64,000 nt of DNA from Mycobacterium sp. D16Q14 (GTDB taxonomy: Bacteria; Actinomycetota; Actinomycetes; Mycobacteriales; Mycobacteriaceae): NCBI GenBank assembly GCA_002013415.1, contig MAEX01000011.1, positions 62,001-126,000 on the forward strand, written 5' to 3'. Under the pieces are notes generated by a model, which saw nothing but the letters and a program-made list of their open reading frames with translations, did no database searches and was not told the DNA's origin. Below are positions 15,454-24,567 of this stretch, piece by piece. Position numbers and translations under genes: made by a program. How positions within the stretch are numbered: position 1 is the first letter of the stretch; the number at the start of each line of letters is the position of its first letter.

Positions 15454-16157
15454 CCGAACCCAACGACCTCACCGCCGCCGCAGCCCCCTACGCATTGCAC
15501 GCGTTGCCCGATGATGAACGAGATCAGATCGACCACTGGCTGTCGGCCGGCGCGACCGAACAAACGCTTTCCTTTACCGAGGAAGTGCGTGCCACACGGG
15601 AAACCATGGCGGCCTTGGCGGCAAGCACCGCGGTCGAACCCCCGGCCCGGCTTCGCTCACGACTACTCAAGATAGTCGCCCGGGACACCGAAAGAGTTTC
15701 CAGGACAACAGATATCAATCGCTGGCGGGCGCCCCTAGTGGCCGTTGCGGCCGCCACCGCTATCGGGCTGGCCGCCGCCGGAATCGGCACTATCCTGCGG
15801 CCTCCGCCTCCGAGTGCGCAGCAAGTCTTCACTGCAACCGATGTGCGGACCGTCACTGGCGCCATTCCCACCGGTGGTACCGCGACCGTCGTCTACTCGC
15901 GGCAGAAGAACACTGCGGTGTTGGTGATGAACAATGTCGCCCCACCACAACCCGGCACCGTGTACCAAATGTGGCTGATCGGCGACCGCGGGCCGCAGTC
16001 CGCGGGAACGATGGATGCTCAGGCCGTCGCACCCTCGACTACGGCAGTCATACCTCGCCTCAATGACTCCACCGCACTGGCATTCACTGTCGAGAACGGC
16101 CGAGGTTCGACCACGCCAACAGGCCCGGTCATCGCGCAACTACCACTGAACCAGTAG
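15450..16157 (+). CDS. rskA: Anti-sigma-K factor RskA
   Basis: This 235-residue single-pass membrane protein inhibits SigK until cleaved by regulated proteolysis. The cytoplasmic anti-sigma domain is at about 8-75 (PYALHALPDDERDQIDHWL). One membrane helix lies at 94-116, and an extracytoplasmic RskA domain at about 125-235 includes KNTAVLVMNNVAPPQPGTVYQMWLI. The ATG at 15450 overlaps the sigK stop; an upstream in-frame ATG at 15435 is less likely. It ends the six-gene operon. Confidence 0.95.
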   Translation: MTEPNDLTAAAAPYALHALPDDERDQIDHWLSAGATEQTLSFTEEVRATRETMAALAASTAVEPPARLRSRLLKIVARDTERVSRTTDINRWRAPLVAVAAATAIGLAAAGIGTILRPPPPSAQQVFTATDVRTVTGAIPTGGTATVVYSRQKNTAVLVMNNVAPPQPGTVYQMWLIGDRGPQSAGTMDAQAVAPSTTAVIPRLNDSTALAFTVENGRGSTTPTGPVIAQLPLNQ

Positions 16158-16181
16158 CGCACTGCGGTACCGCGTGTGGGC

Positions 16182-16568
16182 TCAGTTCTCGCGGGCCTGT
16201 TCCGCGTGCAGAGCCTTCAGGCGTCGCTCTTCACGCAGCACGTTCTGATAGCTCTCGCGTTCCGCGACCAGCCACTCTGGCTTCTCCTCGAGCAGCTGGT
16301 TGATCTGCTCGGTAGTGAGCGCACCCTCGACGCCGCCGCGTGAGAGACCGGAGATCGAGACACCCAGCTTGGCTGCCACGAGGTTCTTCGGGTGCGGTCC
16401 GTTCTTGCGGAGGTCCTTGAGCCATTGCGGCGGGTCCGCTTGCAGGGCCGCGAGCTCGGCACGGGTAATCGGGTTCTCCTGGAACTCCGCGGGTGTCGCT
16501 TGCAGGTACACGTCCAGCTTTTTCGCCGCGGTAGCGGGTTTCATGGACTGCGCGTTCAGCCTGCTCAT
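16182..16568 (-). CDS. DUF5997 family protein
   Basis: This 128-residue cytoplasmic protein is typical of DUF5997. MKPATAAKKLDVYLQATPAEFQENPITRAELAAL is followed by WLKDLRKNGPHPKNLVAAKLGVSISGLSRGG and a helical, charged tail. The middle part (PKNLVAAKLGVSISGLSRGG) reads like a helix-turn-helix, so DNA binding is plausible but not shown. It is divergent from the LysR-ligand-domain gene, with only 28 bases between them. The pairing of these two families appears frequent in actinobacteria (from memory). Confidence 0.85.
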   Translation of the reverse strand: MSRLNAQSMKPATAAKKLDVYLQATPAEFQENPITRAELAALQADPPQWLKDLRKNGPHPKNLVAAKLGVSISGLSRGGVEGALTTEQINQLLEEKPEWLVAERESYQNVLREERRLKALHAEQAREN

Positions 16569-16596
16569 AGGACCAGCCTATCGGTAGCCTGAGGCA

Positions 16597-17310
16597 GTGA
16601 CCTCGCGCTCCCTCACCCTCGGGTACGTCCCCGGCGGGACACCCGCGAAGTGGGCTCGGGTCTGGGCGCAGCGTCACCCCGAGGTCCCGCTGCAGTTGTG
16701 CGTCGTTGCGGCAGCCGACGCGCCCACTGCGGTGCGGGAGGGGACCGTCGATATGGCGCTGCTGCGGCCGCCGGCCGACACCTCCGGGCTGGCCGTCATT
16801 CCCCTCTACGACGAGGCAACGGTGATCGTGGTGCGGACCGATCACGTTCTCAGTGCCTTCGACACGTTCACCGCCGCAGACATCGACGGCGAGCCGATGC
16901 TGCTCCCACTCGATGACGTCCTCGCCTGGGCCGGTGCTCCCGGTAGCCCAGTCGATCACCGGCCGGAAACCACTGAGGATGCAATAGAACTCGTCGCCGC
17001 AGGAATCGGCGCGCTCATCGTTCCGCAGTCACTGGCGCGGCTGTATCACCGCAAGGACCTCACGTACCGTCCGATCACCGATGCGCCCGCCTGCCCGGTG
17101 GCACTCGCTTTTCCGGAAGGGCCGCAGACGGAACTGGTCGACGAGTTCATCGGCATTGTGCGGGGCCGCAAACCCGGGTCATCGCGGGGGCAGGATCAGC
17201 CCGCACAGAAGCGCACCGCACGGGAGAAGACCATCGCGAAGCAGGCCGCCCGCGCGGCAGCGGGCAAGCGCGCCAGCAAGCCGATCCCGGCCAAGCGCGG
17301 GCGGCGCTGA
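16597..17310 (+). CDS. LysR-type substrate-binding domain protein without DNA-binding domain
   Basis: This 237-residue protein starts directly with the effector-binding fold of LysR regulators (LGYVPGGTPAKWARVWAQRHPEVPLQL), with the usual second-lobe TTEDAIELVAAGIGALIVPQSLA. There is no N-terminal winged helix. Residues 185-237 form a Lys/Arg/Ala-rich tail (KTIAKQAARAAAGKRASKP) that could bind nucleic acid non-specifically. The start GTG 16597 sits in a 28-base divergent gap facing DUF5997, so a longer N-terminus is impossible on this strand without overlapping the neighbour. The function is unknown; a split regulator with DUF5997 is one idea. Confidence 0.85.
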   Translation: MTSRSLTLGYVPGGTPAKWARVWAQRHPEVPLQLCVVAAADAPTAVREGTVDMALLRPPADTSGLAVIPLYDEATVIVVRTDHVLSAFDTFTAADIDGEPMLLPLDDVLAWAGAPGSPVDHRPETTEDAIELVAAGIGALIVPQSLARLYHRKDLTYRPITDAPACPVALAFPEGPQTELVDEFIGIVRGRKPGSSRGQDQPAQKRTAREKTIAKQAARAAAGKRASKPIPAKRGRR

Positions 17311-17332
17311 CGCATTGTCTTACCTCGAGTCT

Positions 17333-17374
17333 GAATCTCACGACGTTTTTCGGCCCGAAACCGTCGTGAGATTC
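17333..17374 (+). terminator. Hairpin after the LysR-like gene
   Basis: A perfect 13-bp inverted repeat (17333-17345 with 17362-17374) around a 16-base loop that starts with TTTTT. It lies 22 bases after the stop of the LysR-like gene and 26 bases before the next start. It probably ends transcription, though a role in the leader of the following gene cannot be excluded. Confidence 0.7.
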
Positions 17375-17400
17375 CGAGTCGTCGGTGGTATGACTAATCC

Positions 17401-18138
17401 ATGAGCCCCGACGAATGGCTGGAAGCACTGCGAAAGGGGATAGCGTCGGTCGCTGCCACCCCGCCCGAATACCTCGCGCGTGACGCACCGTCCTGTCCGG
17501 GCTGGACGGCACGCGATGTGATGGCCCATCTCGGCGGAGTGCATCGCTGGGCCGTGGGAGTCGTTATCGGGGAAAAGGTTCCGTACACTGATGTCGACCC
17601 AGACGCTCCGTCGGGGGAGACTGTCATCGGTTGGTACTCCGATCGCGCCGACAATCTCATCGCCGCCCTGACATCGAAAGACCTTGATGCACCGACGAAG
17701 TCGCCCTTCGGCGAGCGGCCGGTGCGATTTTGGTATCGCCGCCAGGCAAATGAGGTGGCGGTACACCGCTGGGACATCGAGCATGCCTACCGCGGATGGG
17801 ACGCCGAACCCATCGACGCTGCCCTGGCGGCCGACGGCATCGGCGAGTGGTCGGAGCTGTTTACGCCCAGGCGTATCGGGCGTGACGGCGGTACCCCGGA
17901 AGACCTTCGGGGAACGCGGATCCTCCTGCAGGCCAGCGAGGCCGGTGGTTCCTGGCTGCTACGTGTGGACGCCGAAGCCATCGGCATCGTCGATGACGAC
18001 GCCGAACCGGATGCCACGATCACGGCGTCCACGTCCGATCTGCTGCTTGCGCTGTGGCACCGGGTTCCGTTGTCACGCTTGACAGTCGACGGGGATGCCG
18101 CCCGCGTGGAGCAGGTGCTGGATCTAATCCGGATCTAG
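17401..18138 (+). CDS. Maleylpyruvate isomerase family mycothiol-dependent enzyme
   Basis: This 245-residue protein has a DinB-like four-helix N-terminal domain (CPGWTARDVMAHLGGVHRWAV at 31-51, VAVHRWDIEHA near 119-129) and an MDMPI C-terminal domain with a SCP2-like beta fold (ATITASTSDLLLALWHR). The His residues of these two motifs are the usual metal ligands. Family members use mycothiol as cofactor in isomerisation or detoxification reactions; the substrate here is unknown. The last 15 bases overlap the convergent DUF1275 gene. Confidence 0.9.
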   Translation: MSPDEWLEALRKGIASVAATPPEYLARDAPSCPGWTARDVMAHLGGVHRWAVGVVIGEKVPYTDVDPDAPSGETVIGWYSDRADNLIAALTSKDLDAPTKSPFGERPVRFWYRRQANEVAVHRWDIEHAYRGWDAEPIDAALAADGIGEWSELFTPRRIGRDGGTPEDLRGTRILLQASEAGGSWLLRVDAEAIGIVDDDAEPDATITASTSDLLLALWHRVPLSRLTVDGDAARVEQVLDLIRI

Positions 18139-18792
18139 TACCGGCCGAGCGGGGCTCGATCGGCGTATCAGCCACGTCGTGAGCGTCGCGAGGAGCAGGA
18201 GCACCCATCCGATCCACAGCGCATCGAGCCCGATGCGGTGGTACGTCGCGGCGCCCGACACGGCGCCGACGGTCAGGCCCGCCCACAGTGTGATGTAGCG
18301 CAGCCACACCCATCGGGGTCCGCCGAAGAACGCATCGACGAGCCGCTGTCCGGCCTTCACGACCGTGCCGGTGATGTAGGTGAGGCCAACCTGGACCTCG
18401 CCGGAGCGCTGGAAAACCGAGTTCATCTCACCCATGGCCAGCGCCGTGACGAGCAGCGCCGCGACACCTGCTCCCAATTCCTGTGTGATCGCCGCCGCGG
18501 CCACGGTTGTCGAGGCGACGGCCAGCACGGCGACCCGCTCGTGGTCGCCGCTGACGCGGGACGCGATGGCGCCGATCATCACCCCGATGAAGAACATGGC
18601 GATCAAACCGGCTGCCTTGTAGGCGGATTCCCACTGTTGGGCGGCCGTCGAGGCGGCCATCCTGGTCGTGTTACCGCTCATGAAGGACAGGAAGTACCCG
18701 CCCAGATGCACGAACCCGATCGCGTCGAGAAATCCTGCGACACTCGACAGTCCGGTGGCGAGCACCATCTCGCGCCGCCGGATCGACCACAC
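18124..18792 (-). CDS. YoaK/DUF1275 family membrane protein
   Basis: This 222-residue membrane protein has about six helices and the DUF1275 signature FLDAIGFVHLGGYFLSFMSGNTTRMA near residues 21-46, plus GLTYITGTVVKAGQRL. The function of the family is unknown; transport is often suggested. It follows the flavoprotein gene after six bases, so it is probably co-transcribed with the SDR and reductase genes upstream. Its 3' end overlaps the opposite-strand MDMPI gene by 15 bases. Confidence 0.88.
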   Translation of the reverse strand: MWSIRRREMVLATGLSSVAGFLDAIGFVHLGGYFLSFMSGNTTRMAASTAAQQWESAYKAAGLIAMFFIGVMIGAIASRVSGDHERVAVLAVASTTVAAAAITQELGAGVAALLVTALAMGEMNSVFQRSGEVQVGLTYITGTVVKAGQRLVDAFFGGPRWVWLRYITLWAGLTVGAVSGAATYHRIGLDALWIGWVLLLLATLTTWLIRRSSPARPVLDPD

Positions 18793-18798
18793 GGCAGA

Positions 18799-19992
18799 TC
18801 AGTGCTTGTGGCCGGGGCCCTGGGCCCGCTTGTACAAGACCTTCAGCAGGTTGTCGCGGAAGGTCGAGTTGTCCATCAGCTTGATGCCCTTGTCGCACAG
18901 CCACGGATTACCCAGGGCCCGGTGCATGATCCGTCCGCGCTGGTACTCGCGGCCCCAGGCGTCATTCATCCGCTGCTGGTAGTTGGTGAAGTCTTGCGGG
19001 CCGGCGTTTTGCAACGCCGCTACTGCGCATTCGCCTGCCGCCAAGCCGGATTCGAGTGCCTTCGAGATGCCGGCACCACTGACCGGCTTGCCCGCGCCCA
19101 GTGCGTCACCGGCGAACAGCACTCCGGGGCGCCAGGGTGGCCATGCGGTGAATCCCATCGGCAGGCGCCAGGCCCGCACACCCTTGTTCTTGCGCAGCTC
19201 GGCCAGATCGGGAAGCTCCCACTCCCGGGGCAGCTTCTTCATGTAGGTGTCCAGCACCTGCGCCGCGTTGACGTCCTGCCACTTCTTGTAGCTGTTGACG
19301 TACCCGATGCCGATATTGATCCGCCCGGCGCCGAGCGGGAAAACCCAGCCATATCCGATCAGCGCGTCATTGTTATGGTGCAACCGCAGGTCGATATCGA
19401 GCATGTTCGAGTCTTCGCGGTTAGCTTCCATCTCGGCGCGGATCGCAATCGCGGTGTACCCCTTGACCTCCGAGTCGAGGTTCATCGCGCGCTTGATGGG
19501 GGAGTAGGCACCGTCGGCCACGATCACCGCGTCGGCCGAGATGGTCTCGCGAGATCCATTCGCGGTCTTGACCTCAATGCCCTTGACCAGATTGCCATCG
19601 CCGATCGGGCCCACCGCCTCGGTGGACTGGCGCACTTCGACGCCCGCGGACTCGGCATGCTTGAGCAGCAGGGTGTCCAGCTCGGGCCGACGCACCACAT
19701 GCCCGTGATCGGGCATGCCGGGACGCTGGGGGAAGGTGAGCTCCCAGACACTGCCGCTATCGACGCGCACGCCATCGACCCGGTGGAACTGGGCGACCTC
19801 ATGGGCCAGACCCATCTTCTGTAGGTAACTCACCGCGCGGGCAGTCAGCCCGTCGCCGCATGGCTTATCCCGCGGGAACTCGGCCTTGTCGACGAGAACC
19901 ACGCTGGCGCCCGTGCGGGCGGCCTGCCAGGCCGCGGATGACCCGGCCGGGCCCCCGCCGACTACCGCAATGTCGTAGTGCTTCTCGGTCAC
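18799..19992 (-). CDS. Geranylgeranyl reductase family flavoprotein
   Basis: This 397-residue FAD enzyme has VVGGGPAGSSAAWQAAR at the N-terminus, FPRDKPCGDGLTARAV at about 39-54, the GYGWVFPLGAGRINIGIGYV segment, and the FAD motif VLFAGDALGAGKPVSGAGI near 297-315. It reduces isoprenoid double bonds or a similar substrate. It resembles MenJ (Rv0561c), which saturates the menaquinone side chain, but the context differs, so it is likely a paralogue. It lies 29 bases after the SDR gene, in a probable three-gene operon (SDR, this gene, yoaK). Confidence 0.88.
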   Translation of the reverse strand: MTEKHYDIAVVGGGPAGSSAAWQAARTGASVVLVDKAEFPRDKPCGDGLTARAVSYLQKMGLAHEVAQFHRVDGVRVDSGSVWELTFPQRPGMPDHGHVVRRPELDTLLLKHAESAGVEVRQSTEAVGPIGDGNLVKGIEVKTANGSRETISADAVIVADGAYSPIKRAMNLDSEVKGYTAIAIRAEMEANREDSNMLDIDLRLHHNNDALIGYGWVFPLGAGRINIGIGYVNSYKKWQDVNAAQVLDTYMKKLPREWELPDLAELRKNKGVRAWRLPMGFTAWPPWRPGVLFAGDALGAGKPVSGAGISKALESGLAAGECAVAALQNAGPQDFTNYQQRMNDAWGREYQRGRIMHRALGNPWLCDKGIKLMDNSTFRDNLLKVLYKRAQGPGHKH

Positions 19993-20021
19993 GTATCAAA
20001 TAGTAAGGGCCGCGAGTGCGT

Positions 20022-20888
20022 CTATTCGCCCTCGGGTTTGGTCACACCCAAGCTCGAACCTGCGCGGTTCTCGTACGCGCTGCGTGCTTTCGTGTCGATC
20101 TCGAGGAACACGCGGTCGGTTCCGGTCTTCTTGCTCATGAATCGGCGGACCTTGGTGGGCAGCGAATTGACGATTGTGGTCACCGCGCCGAGTGGCTTCG
20201 GGACCGTGACCTGGACGCGCGGCTTCTCGATGATCCGCACCACGGCCGCCGCGATGTCTTCGGGTTCGACGGGTTTCTGCGCGCCGGTCGAATCAGTGCC
20301 TGCAATCAGTTCGGTGTTGGTGAAGGTCGGCAGTACGGCGCTGACCTGGACCCCTTGCGGCTCGAACTCGTCGCTCAGCGCGCGGGACAGGCCGACAACG
20401 CCGAACTTGGACGCGTTGTACACCGCCATACCGGGTGCCGCCATGAGGCCGGCCACGGATGCGATGTTGACGATCTGACCGCCGCGGCGTGCCACCATCT
20501 CGGGAAGCGCCAGACGACACCCATTGATGACGCCGTACAGGTTGACCTCCAGCATCGACCTGATCGCGCCGTCGCTCGTGGACAGGAACGGCCCGATCGG
20601 CATGACGCCCGCATTGTTGACGAGCACATCGACCGGTCCGCCGGCGCCGGCAGCCTCCAGGAAACGCTTGAACGAGGCGGGGTCGGTCACGTCCACGGGA
20701 TGGGCGTCGACGTTTCCTTCTTCCTTGAGGCCCTCGACCGCGGCTCCGAGCGCCTCAACATCACGGTCGCCGATCACCACCCGAGCGCCACGACGCAGCA
20801 GTGCGGTGGCGGTGGCATATCCGATCCCGCGTGCGGCACCGGTGATGGCGATAGTTTTCCCGTAGATCTTGTCCCTGGATGAGCCCAT
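20022..20888 (-). CDS. Short-chain dehydrogenase/reductase
   Basis: This is a classical SDR of 288 residues from ATG 20888. TGAARGIG forms the cofactor loop, NNAGVM follows, then the catalytic Ser in NIASVAG and the YNASK Tyr/Lys pair. The first-strand sequence and the GDRD loop suggest NAD(P)H use. A C-terminal extension of about 50 residues (VRRFMSKKTGTDRVF) is typical of mycobacterial lipid-related SDRs. Open frame exists upstream, but similarity and length support ATG 20888. A palindrome at 20899-20912 lies just before it. The substrate is unknown. Confidence 0.9.
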   Translation of the reverse strand: MGSSRDKIYGKTIAITGAARGIGYATATALLRRGARVVIGDRDVEALGAAVEGLKEEGNVDAHPVDVTDPASFKRFLEAAGAGGPVDVLVNNAGVMPIGPFLSTSDGAIRSMLEVNLYGVINGCRLALPEMVARRGGQIVNIASVAGLMAAPGMAVYNASKFGVVGLSRALSDEFEPQGVQVSAVLPTFTNTELIAGTDSTGAQKPVEPEDIAAAVVRIIEKPRVQVTVPKPLGAVTTIVNSLPTKVRRFMSKKTGTDRVFLEIDTKARSAYENRAGSSLGVTKPEGE

Positions 20889-20898
20889 GACCACGGAC

Positions 20899-20912
20899 TT
20901 TACACGTGTCAA
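20899..20912. promoter_or_regulatory. Palindrome upstream of the SDR gene
   Basis: TTTACACGTGTCAA is palindromic except for one base pair, with a perfect ACACGTGT core, and lies 10 bases upstream of the SDR start. It is a plausible operator (TetR-like), but no regulator gene is adjacent. Low support beyond symmetry and position. Confidence 0.35.
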
Positions 20913-20956
20913 GTTTGCGTCACTAGGGATTCTGCGATTGGGCTCGACACGCTTAA

Positions 20957-20972
20957 CCACAACACGTTGTGT
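20957..20972. promoter_or_regulatory. NrdR-like box upstream of nrdF2
   Basis: CCACAACACGTTGTGT agrees at 12 of 16 positions with the NrdR consensus ACACWATATATWGTGT as I recall it. It lies about 90 bases upstream of the ribonucleotide reductase gene, where NrdR boxes occur. NrdR boxes normally come in pairs; I could not find a convincing second one. Confidence 0.55.
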
Positions 20973-21001
20973 TGCGCCGTGATATCTCACCCCAGGGGTA
21001 G

Positions 21002-22036
<1,035 letters not shown>

Positions 22037-22058
22037 GTCTCTCCATGTCACAAGGCAT

Positions 22059-22094
22059 GAAAGCCCCCGATACGTCAAGTGTTTGGGGGCTTTC
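22059..22094 (+). terminator. Terminator downstream of nrdF2
   Basis: A 10-bp perfect stem (GAAAGCCCCC at 22059-22068 with GGGGGCTTTC at 22085-22094) and a 16-base loop lie 23 bases after the nrdF2 stop. Confidence 0.85.
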
Positions 22095-22193
22095 CTGTCA
22101 GGTCGCAGGTGGTGGCGGATTCACAAATGAACGGCCGGTGAACTGTACTGATGTCACCTCGCGCTGTGAACCCGCTGCGGGGACACTATTACC

Positions 22194-22523
22194 GTGACGA
22201 GCACATCGATTATCGGTTCGATTCTTTCCTGGCTGTCCGCCGGATACCCGGAGGGGGTTCCCCCCACGGATCGATTCCCGCTGTTGGCGCTGCTGCGCCG
22301 CACGCTGACCGAAGAGCAGGTCCAGGAAGTGGTCGCCAAGCTGACCGACCCCGTATCGGCTGCGCAGCTGGACGGCGTGGTGAGCAAGGACGAGATCGAG
22401 AAGTTCATCTCGGATGTGACCAAGGATGAGCCGACCGCTCAAGACATTTCGCGTGTGGCTTCACGCCTGGCCGCTGGCGGCTGGCCCTTGGCCGGTGTGG
22501 ACGCCACCGCACTCAACGCGTAA
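22194..22523 (+). CDS. DUF3349 domain protein (Rv3046c-like)
   Basis: This 109-residue, mostly helical protein has the DUF3349 pattern: ILSWLSAGYPEGVPPTDRFPLLALLRRTLTEEQVQEVV (about 10-48) and a tail with PTAQDISRVASRLAAGGWPLAGV. It is conserved in mycobacteria next to nrdF2, and the function is unknown. The start is GTG 22194 without a strong ribosome site. Its stop abuts the convergent lipoprotein gene. Confidence 0.88.
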   Translation: MTSTSIIGSILSWLSAGYPEGVPPTDRFPLLALLRRTLTEEQVQEVVAKLTDPVSAAQLDGVVSKDEIEKFISDVTKDEPTAQDISRVASRLAAGGWPLAGVDATALNA

Positions 22524-23048
22524 CTAGAACGCCCAGTTGCGTTCTGGGCTCAACACAAATCCGTGCGTACCACGGACATCGTCGACCAAACAGGCAGTGG
22601 TCTTGGGTGCCGGAGTGGCACATATCAGCGTTGTCTGGCTGCCGTGGTTGTTGTGCACGGGGGCGGCTATCCGCACCTGGTGATGGCCGGGTAGCACCGG
22701 AATGCCGGACATCTCGGTGGTGCCCTGTGATTCGCCCACCGTCGCGGGCACGCCGTTGTTCCGCGCATAGCTGCCCAGATCCAATTGAGCTGACCCGCTG
22801 CCTTTCGGTCCAACGCAGGTCCACTGAAAGTACGGATTCCACCCGGCGCTTTCACATACGACACCATCGGGTGTGGCGAAACGATAGACCTTCACGCTGA
22901 AGTACTGCCGGGAGTCGACGGTGGGGAGCCGGCTCACGTCAGGGAAATCCGGTGGCGGTTCGGCGGAGGCGGTGCAGGCGCCCAGAGGTGTCAGGCACAG
23001 CGCCGCAACACATGTGACTAGCAGGGCTTTGACGCCCCGGTTTTCCAT
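22524..23048 (-). CDS. Putative lipoprotein of unknown function
   Basis: This 174-residue protein has a hydrophobic signal peptide and a lipobox-like LTPLGAC ending at Cys25. A secreted domain with four further Cys (SAGWNPYFQWTC, LICATPAPKTTACLVDD) could form disulfides. I do not recognise the family beyond mycobacterial exported proteins. The start at ATG 23048 overlaps the end of the upstream monooxygenase gene by 31 bases; a GTG at 23033 would also work. The overlap suggests co-transcription with that gene. Confidence 0.7.
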   Translation of the reverse strand: MENRGVKALLVTCVAALCLTPLGACTASAEPPPDFPDVSRLPTVDSRQYFSVKVYRFATPDGVVCESAGWNPYFQWTCVGPKGSGSAQLDLGSYARNNGVPATVGESQGTTEMSGIPVLPGHHQVRIAAPVHNNHGSQTTLICATPAPKTTACLVDDVRGTHGFVLSPERNWAF

Positions 23049-24511
23049 GGACGCAATCTACCCCGCCCCCGGGTAGGCGCGGGCGCGGTAGACCCCGACG
23101 ACGAGGGCACGGTGGACGGTCGATCGACGATTGTCGACAGCGGTCCGCCGATCCGGTACTTGGTACCCCGGTGCTCATCGGGCAATCGGTCGCCATTGCC
23201 CAGTAGCTTGTGGCGCAATGTTCCTGGGGTGTAGCCATTTTGGTATGCGCCACGTTCGGTCAATACCGGGACCACGTACTCGATGAAGTCCTCGAAGGTG
23301 CCCGGCGTGATCGCGTAGGCCAGGTTGAAGCCATCGACATCGGTTTCCTCCACCCACTCCTGCAGGGTGTCGGCGACCTCGGTGCCGGAGCCGACGACAA
23401 GCGGCCCCATGCCGCCGATCTCGCCCCACTCGGCGATGTCGCGCACCGTCCATTCCCGACCGTCGTCGGTGGCGGCCTGAAATGCCGCGACCGCCGACAG
23501 GATCGCGTTGGAGTCCACATTCCCGATCGGCTCGTCCAGGCCGTAGCGGGCCAGGTCGACGCCCATCCAGCCGGACATGAAGACCAGTGCGCCCTCGGCG
23601 CTGCCATAGCTCAGCAGCTCGCGGTGCTTGGCGTGCGCCGCATCGGAGTTCTCGCCGGTGACGACGGTGGTGAGGTTGAAGATTTTGGCGGAGTAGGGAT
23701 CTCGTCCGGCGAGTTCCAGCTCGCGGCGGATCGTGGTGACCGTCTGGCGTAGCAGGTCCTTAGTCGGGGCCGCGGTGAAGACCGCCTCGGCGTTCTCCGC
23801 AGCGAAGCGCACCCCGCGCGGCGAGGATCCCGCCTGGTAGATCACCGGAGTCCGCTGCGGCGACGGTTCAACGAGATGGACACCGGGAACGGTGAAATAC
23901 GTTCCCTCATGGCCGATGTGGTGCACCTTGTCGGGATCGGTGAAGACGCCGCGGGCCGCATCGCGGACGACGGCGTCGTCCTCCCAGGAGCCTTCCCACA
24001 GCTTGTAGAGCACCTCCAGATACTCGTCGGCGTGGTCGTAGCGGGCGTCGTGTGCCGGCTGGTCGGTTTGTCCCATGTTGCGTGCCGCGGCGGGTAGGTA
24101 CCCGGTGACGACGTTCCATCCGACTCGGCCTCCGGTGAGGTGATCGAGTGTGGATAGCCTGCGCGCGAACGGATATGGGTGTTCGAATCCGGCGCCCGTG
24201 GTGACCCCGAAGCCGAGATGCTCGGTGACCAGCGCCATCGCCGAGACCAACAGCAGGGGATCGGCGACCGGAATCTGCGCGGCCTGGCGGATGGCCGCCT
24301 CATCGCTGGCGTCATAGACGTCGTAGGTGCCCAGCACGTCGGCGATGAACAGTCCGTCGAAGCGGCCGCGTTCGAGCAGCTTGGCCAGATTTGTCCAGTA
24401 GGACAGATCCTTGTACCGCCAGGACTGGTCGTCGGGGTGTCGCCACAGGCCGGGGGATTGGTGCGCAACGCAATTCATGTCGAACGCGTTGAAACGGATG
24501 ACGCGGGTCAT
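23018..24511 (-). CDS. NtaA/DszA-type FMN-dependent (LLM class) monooxygenase
   Basis: This 497-residue luciferase-like monooxygenase has the NtaA/SnaA/DszA subfamily features. The N-terminus MTRVIRFNAFDMNCVAHQSPGLW is followed by LERGRFDGLFIADVLG, VTTGAGFEHPYPFARRLSTLDHLTGGRVGWNVVTGY and SSPRGVRFAAENAEAVF. Such enzymes use reduced flavin supplied by a reductase to oxidise sulfones, chelates or similar compounds; the substrate here is unknown. The family is about 440-460 residues long; the extra ~40-residue Pro/Ser/Arg-rich C-terminus runs over the start of the lipoprotein gene and may be a read-on extension. Confidence 0.9.
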   Translation of the reverse strand: MTRVIRFNAFDMNCVAHQSPGLWRHPDDQSWRYKDLSYWTNLAKLLERGRFDGLFIADVLGTYDVYDASDEAAIRQAAQIPVADPLLLVSAMALVTEHLGFGVTTGAGFEHPYPFARRLSTLDHLTGGRVGWNVVTGYLPAAARNMGQTDQPAHDARYDHADEYLEVLYKLWEGSWEDDAVVRDAARGVFTDPDKVHHIGHEGTYFTVPGVHLVEPSPQRTPVIYQAGSSPRGVRFAAENAEAVFTAAPTKDLLRQTVTTIRRELELAGRDPYSAKIFNLTTVVTGENSDAAHAKHRELLSYGSAEGALVFMSGWMGVDLARYGLDEPIGNVDSNAILSAVAAFQAATDDGREWTVRDIAEWGEIGGMGPLVVGSGTEVADTLQEWVEETDVDGFNLAYAITPGTFEDFIEYVVPVLTERGAYQNGYTPGTLRHKLLGNGDRLPDEHRGTKYRIGGPLSTIVDRPSTVPSSSGSTAPAPTRGRGRLRPWKTGASKPC

Positions 24512-24567
24512 CCCCTCAGCATCGCCACCCCGACGACATCAGTCACCGGTTGTACTCGGGATGAAAC

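Noticed and set aside
18238..19824. 528-codon plus-strand frame over the DUF1275 and flavoprotein genes
   Set aside because: It runs antisense to two well-supported genes and has no recognisable domain.
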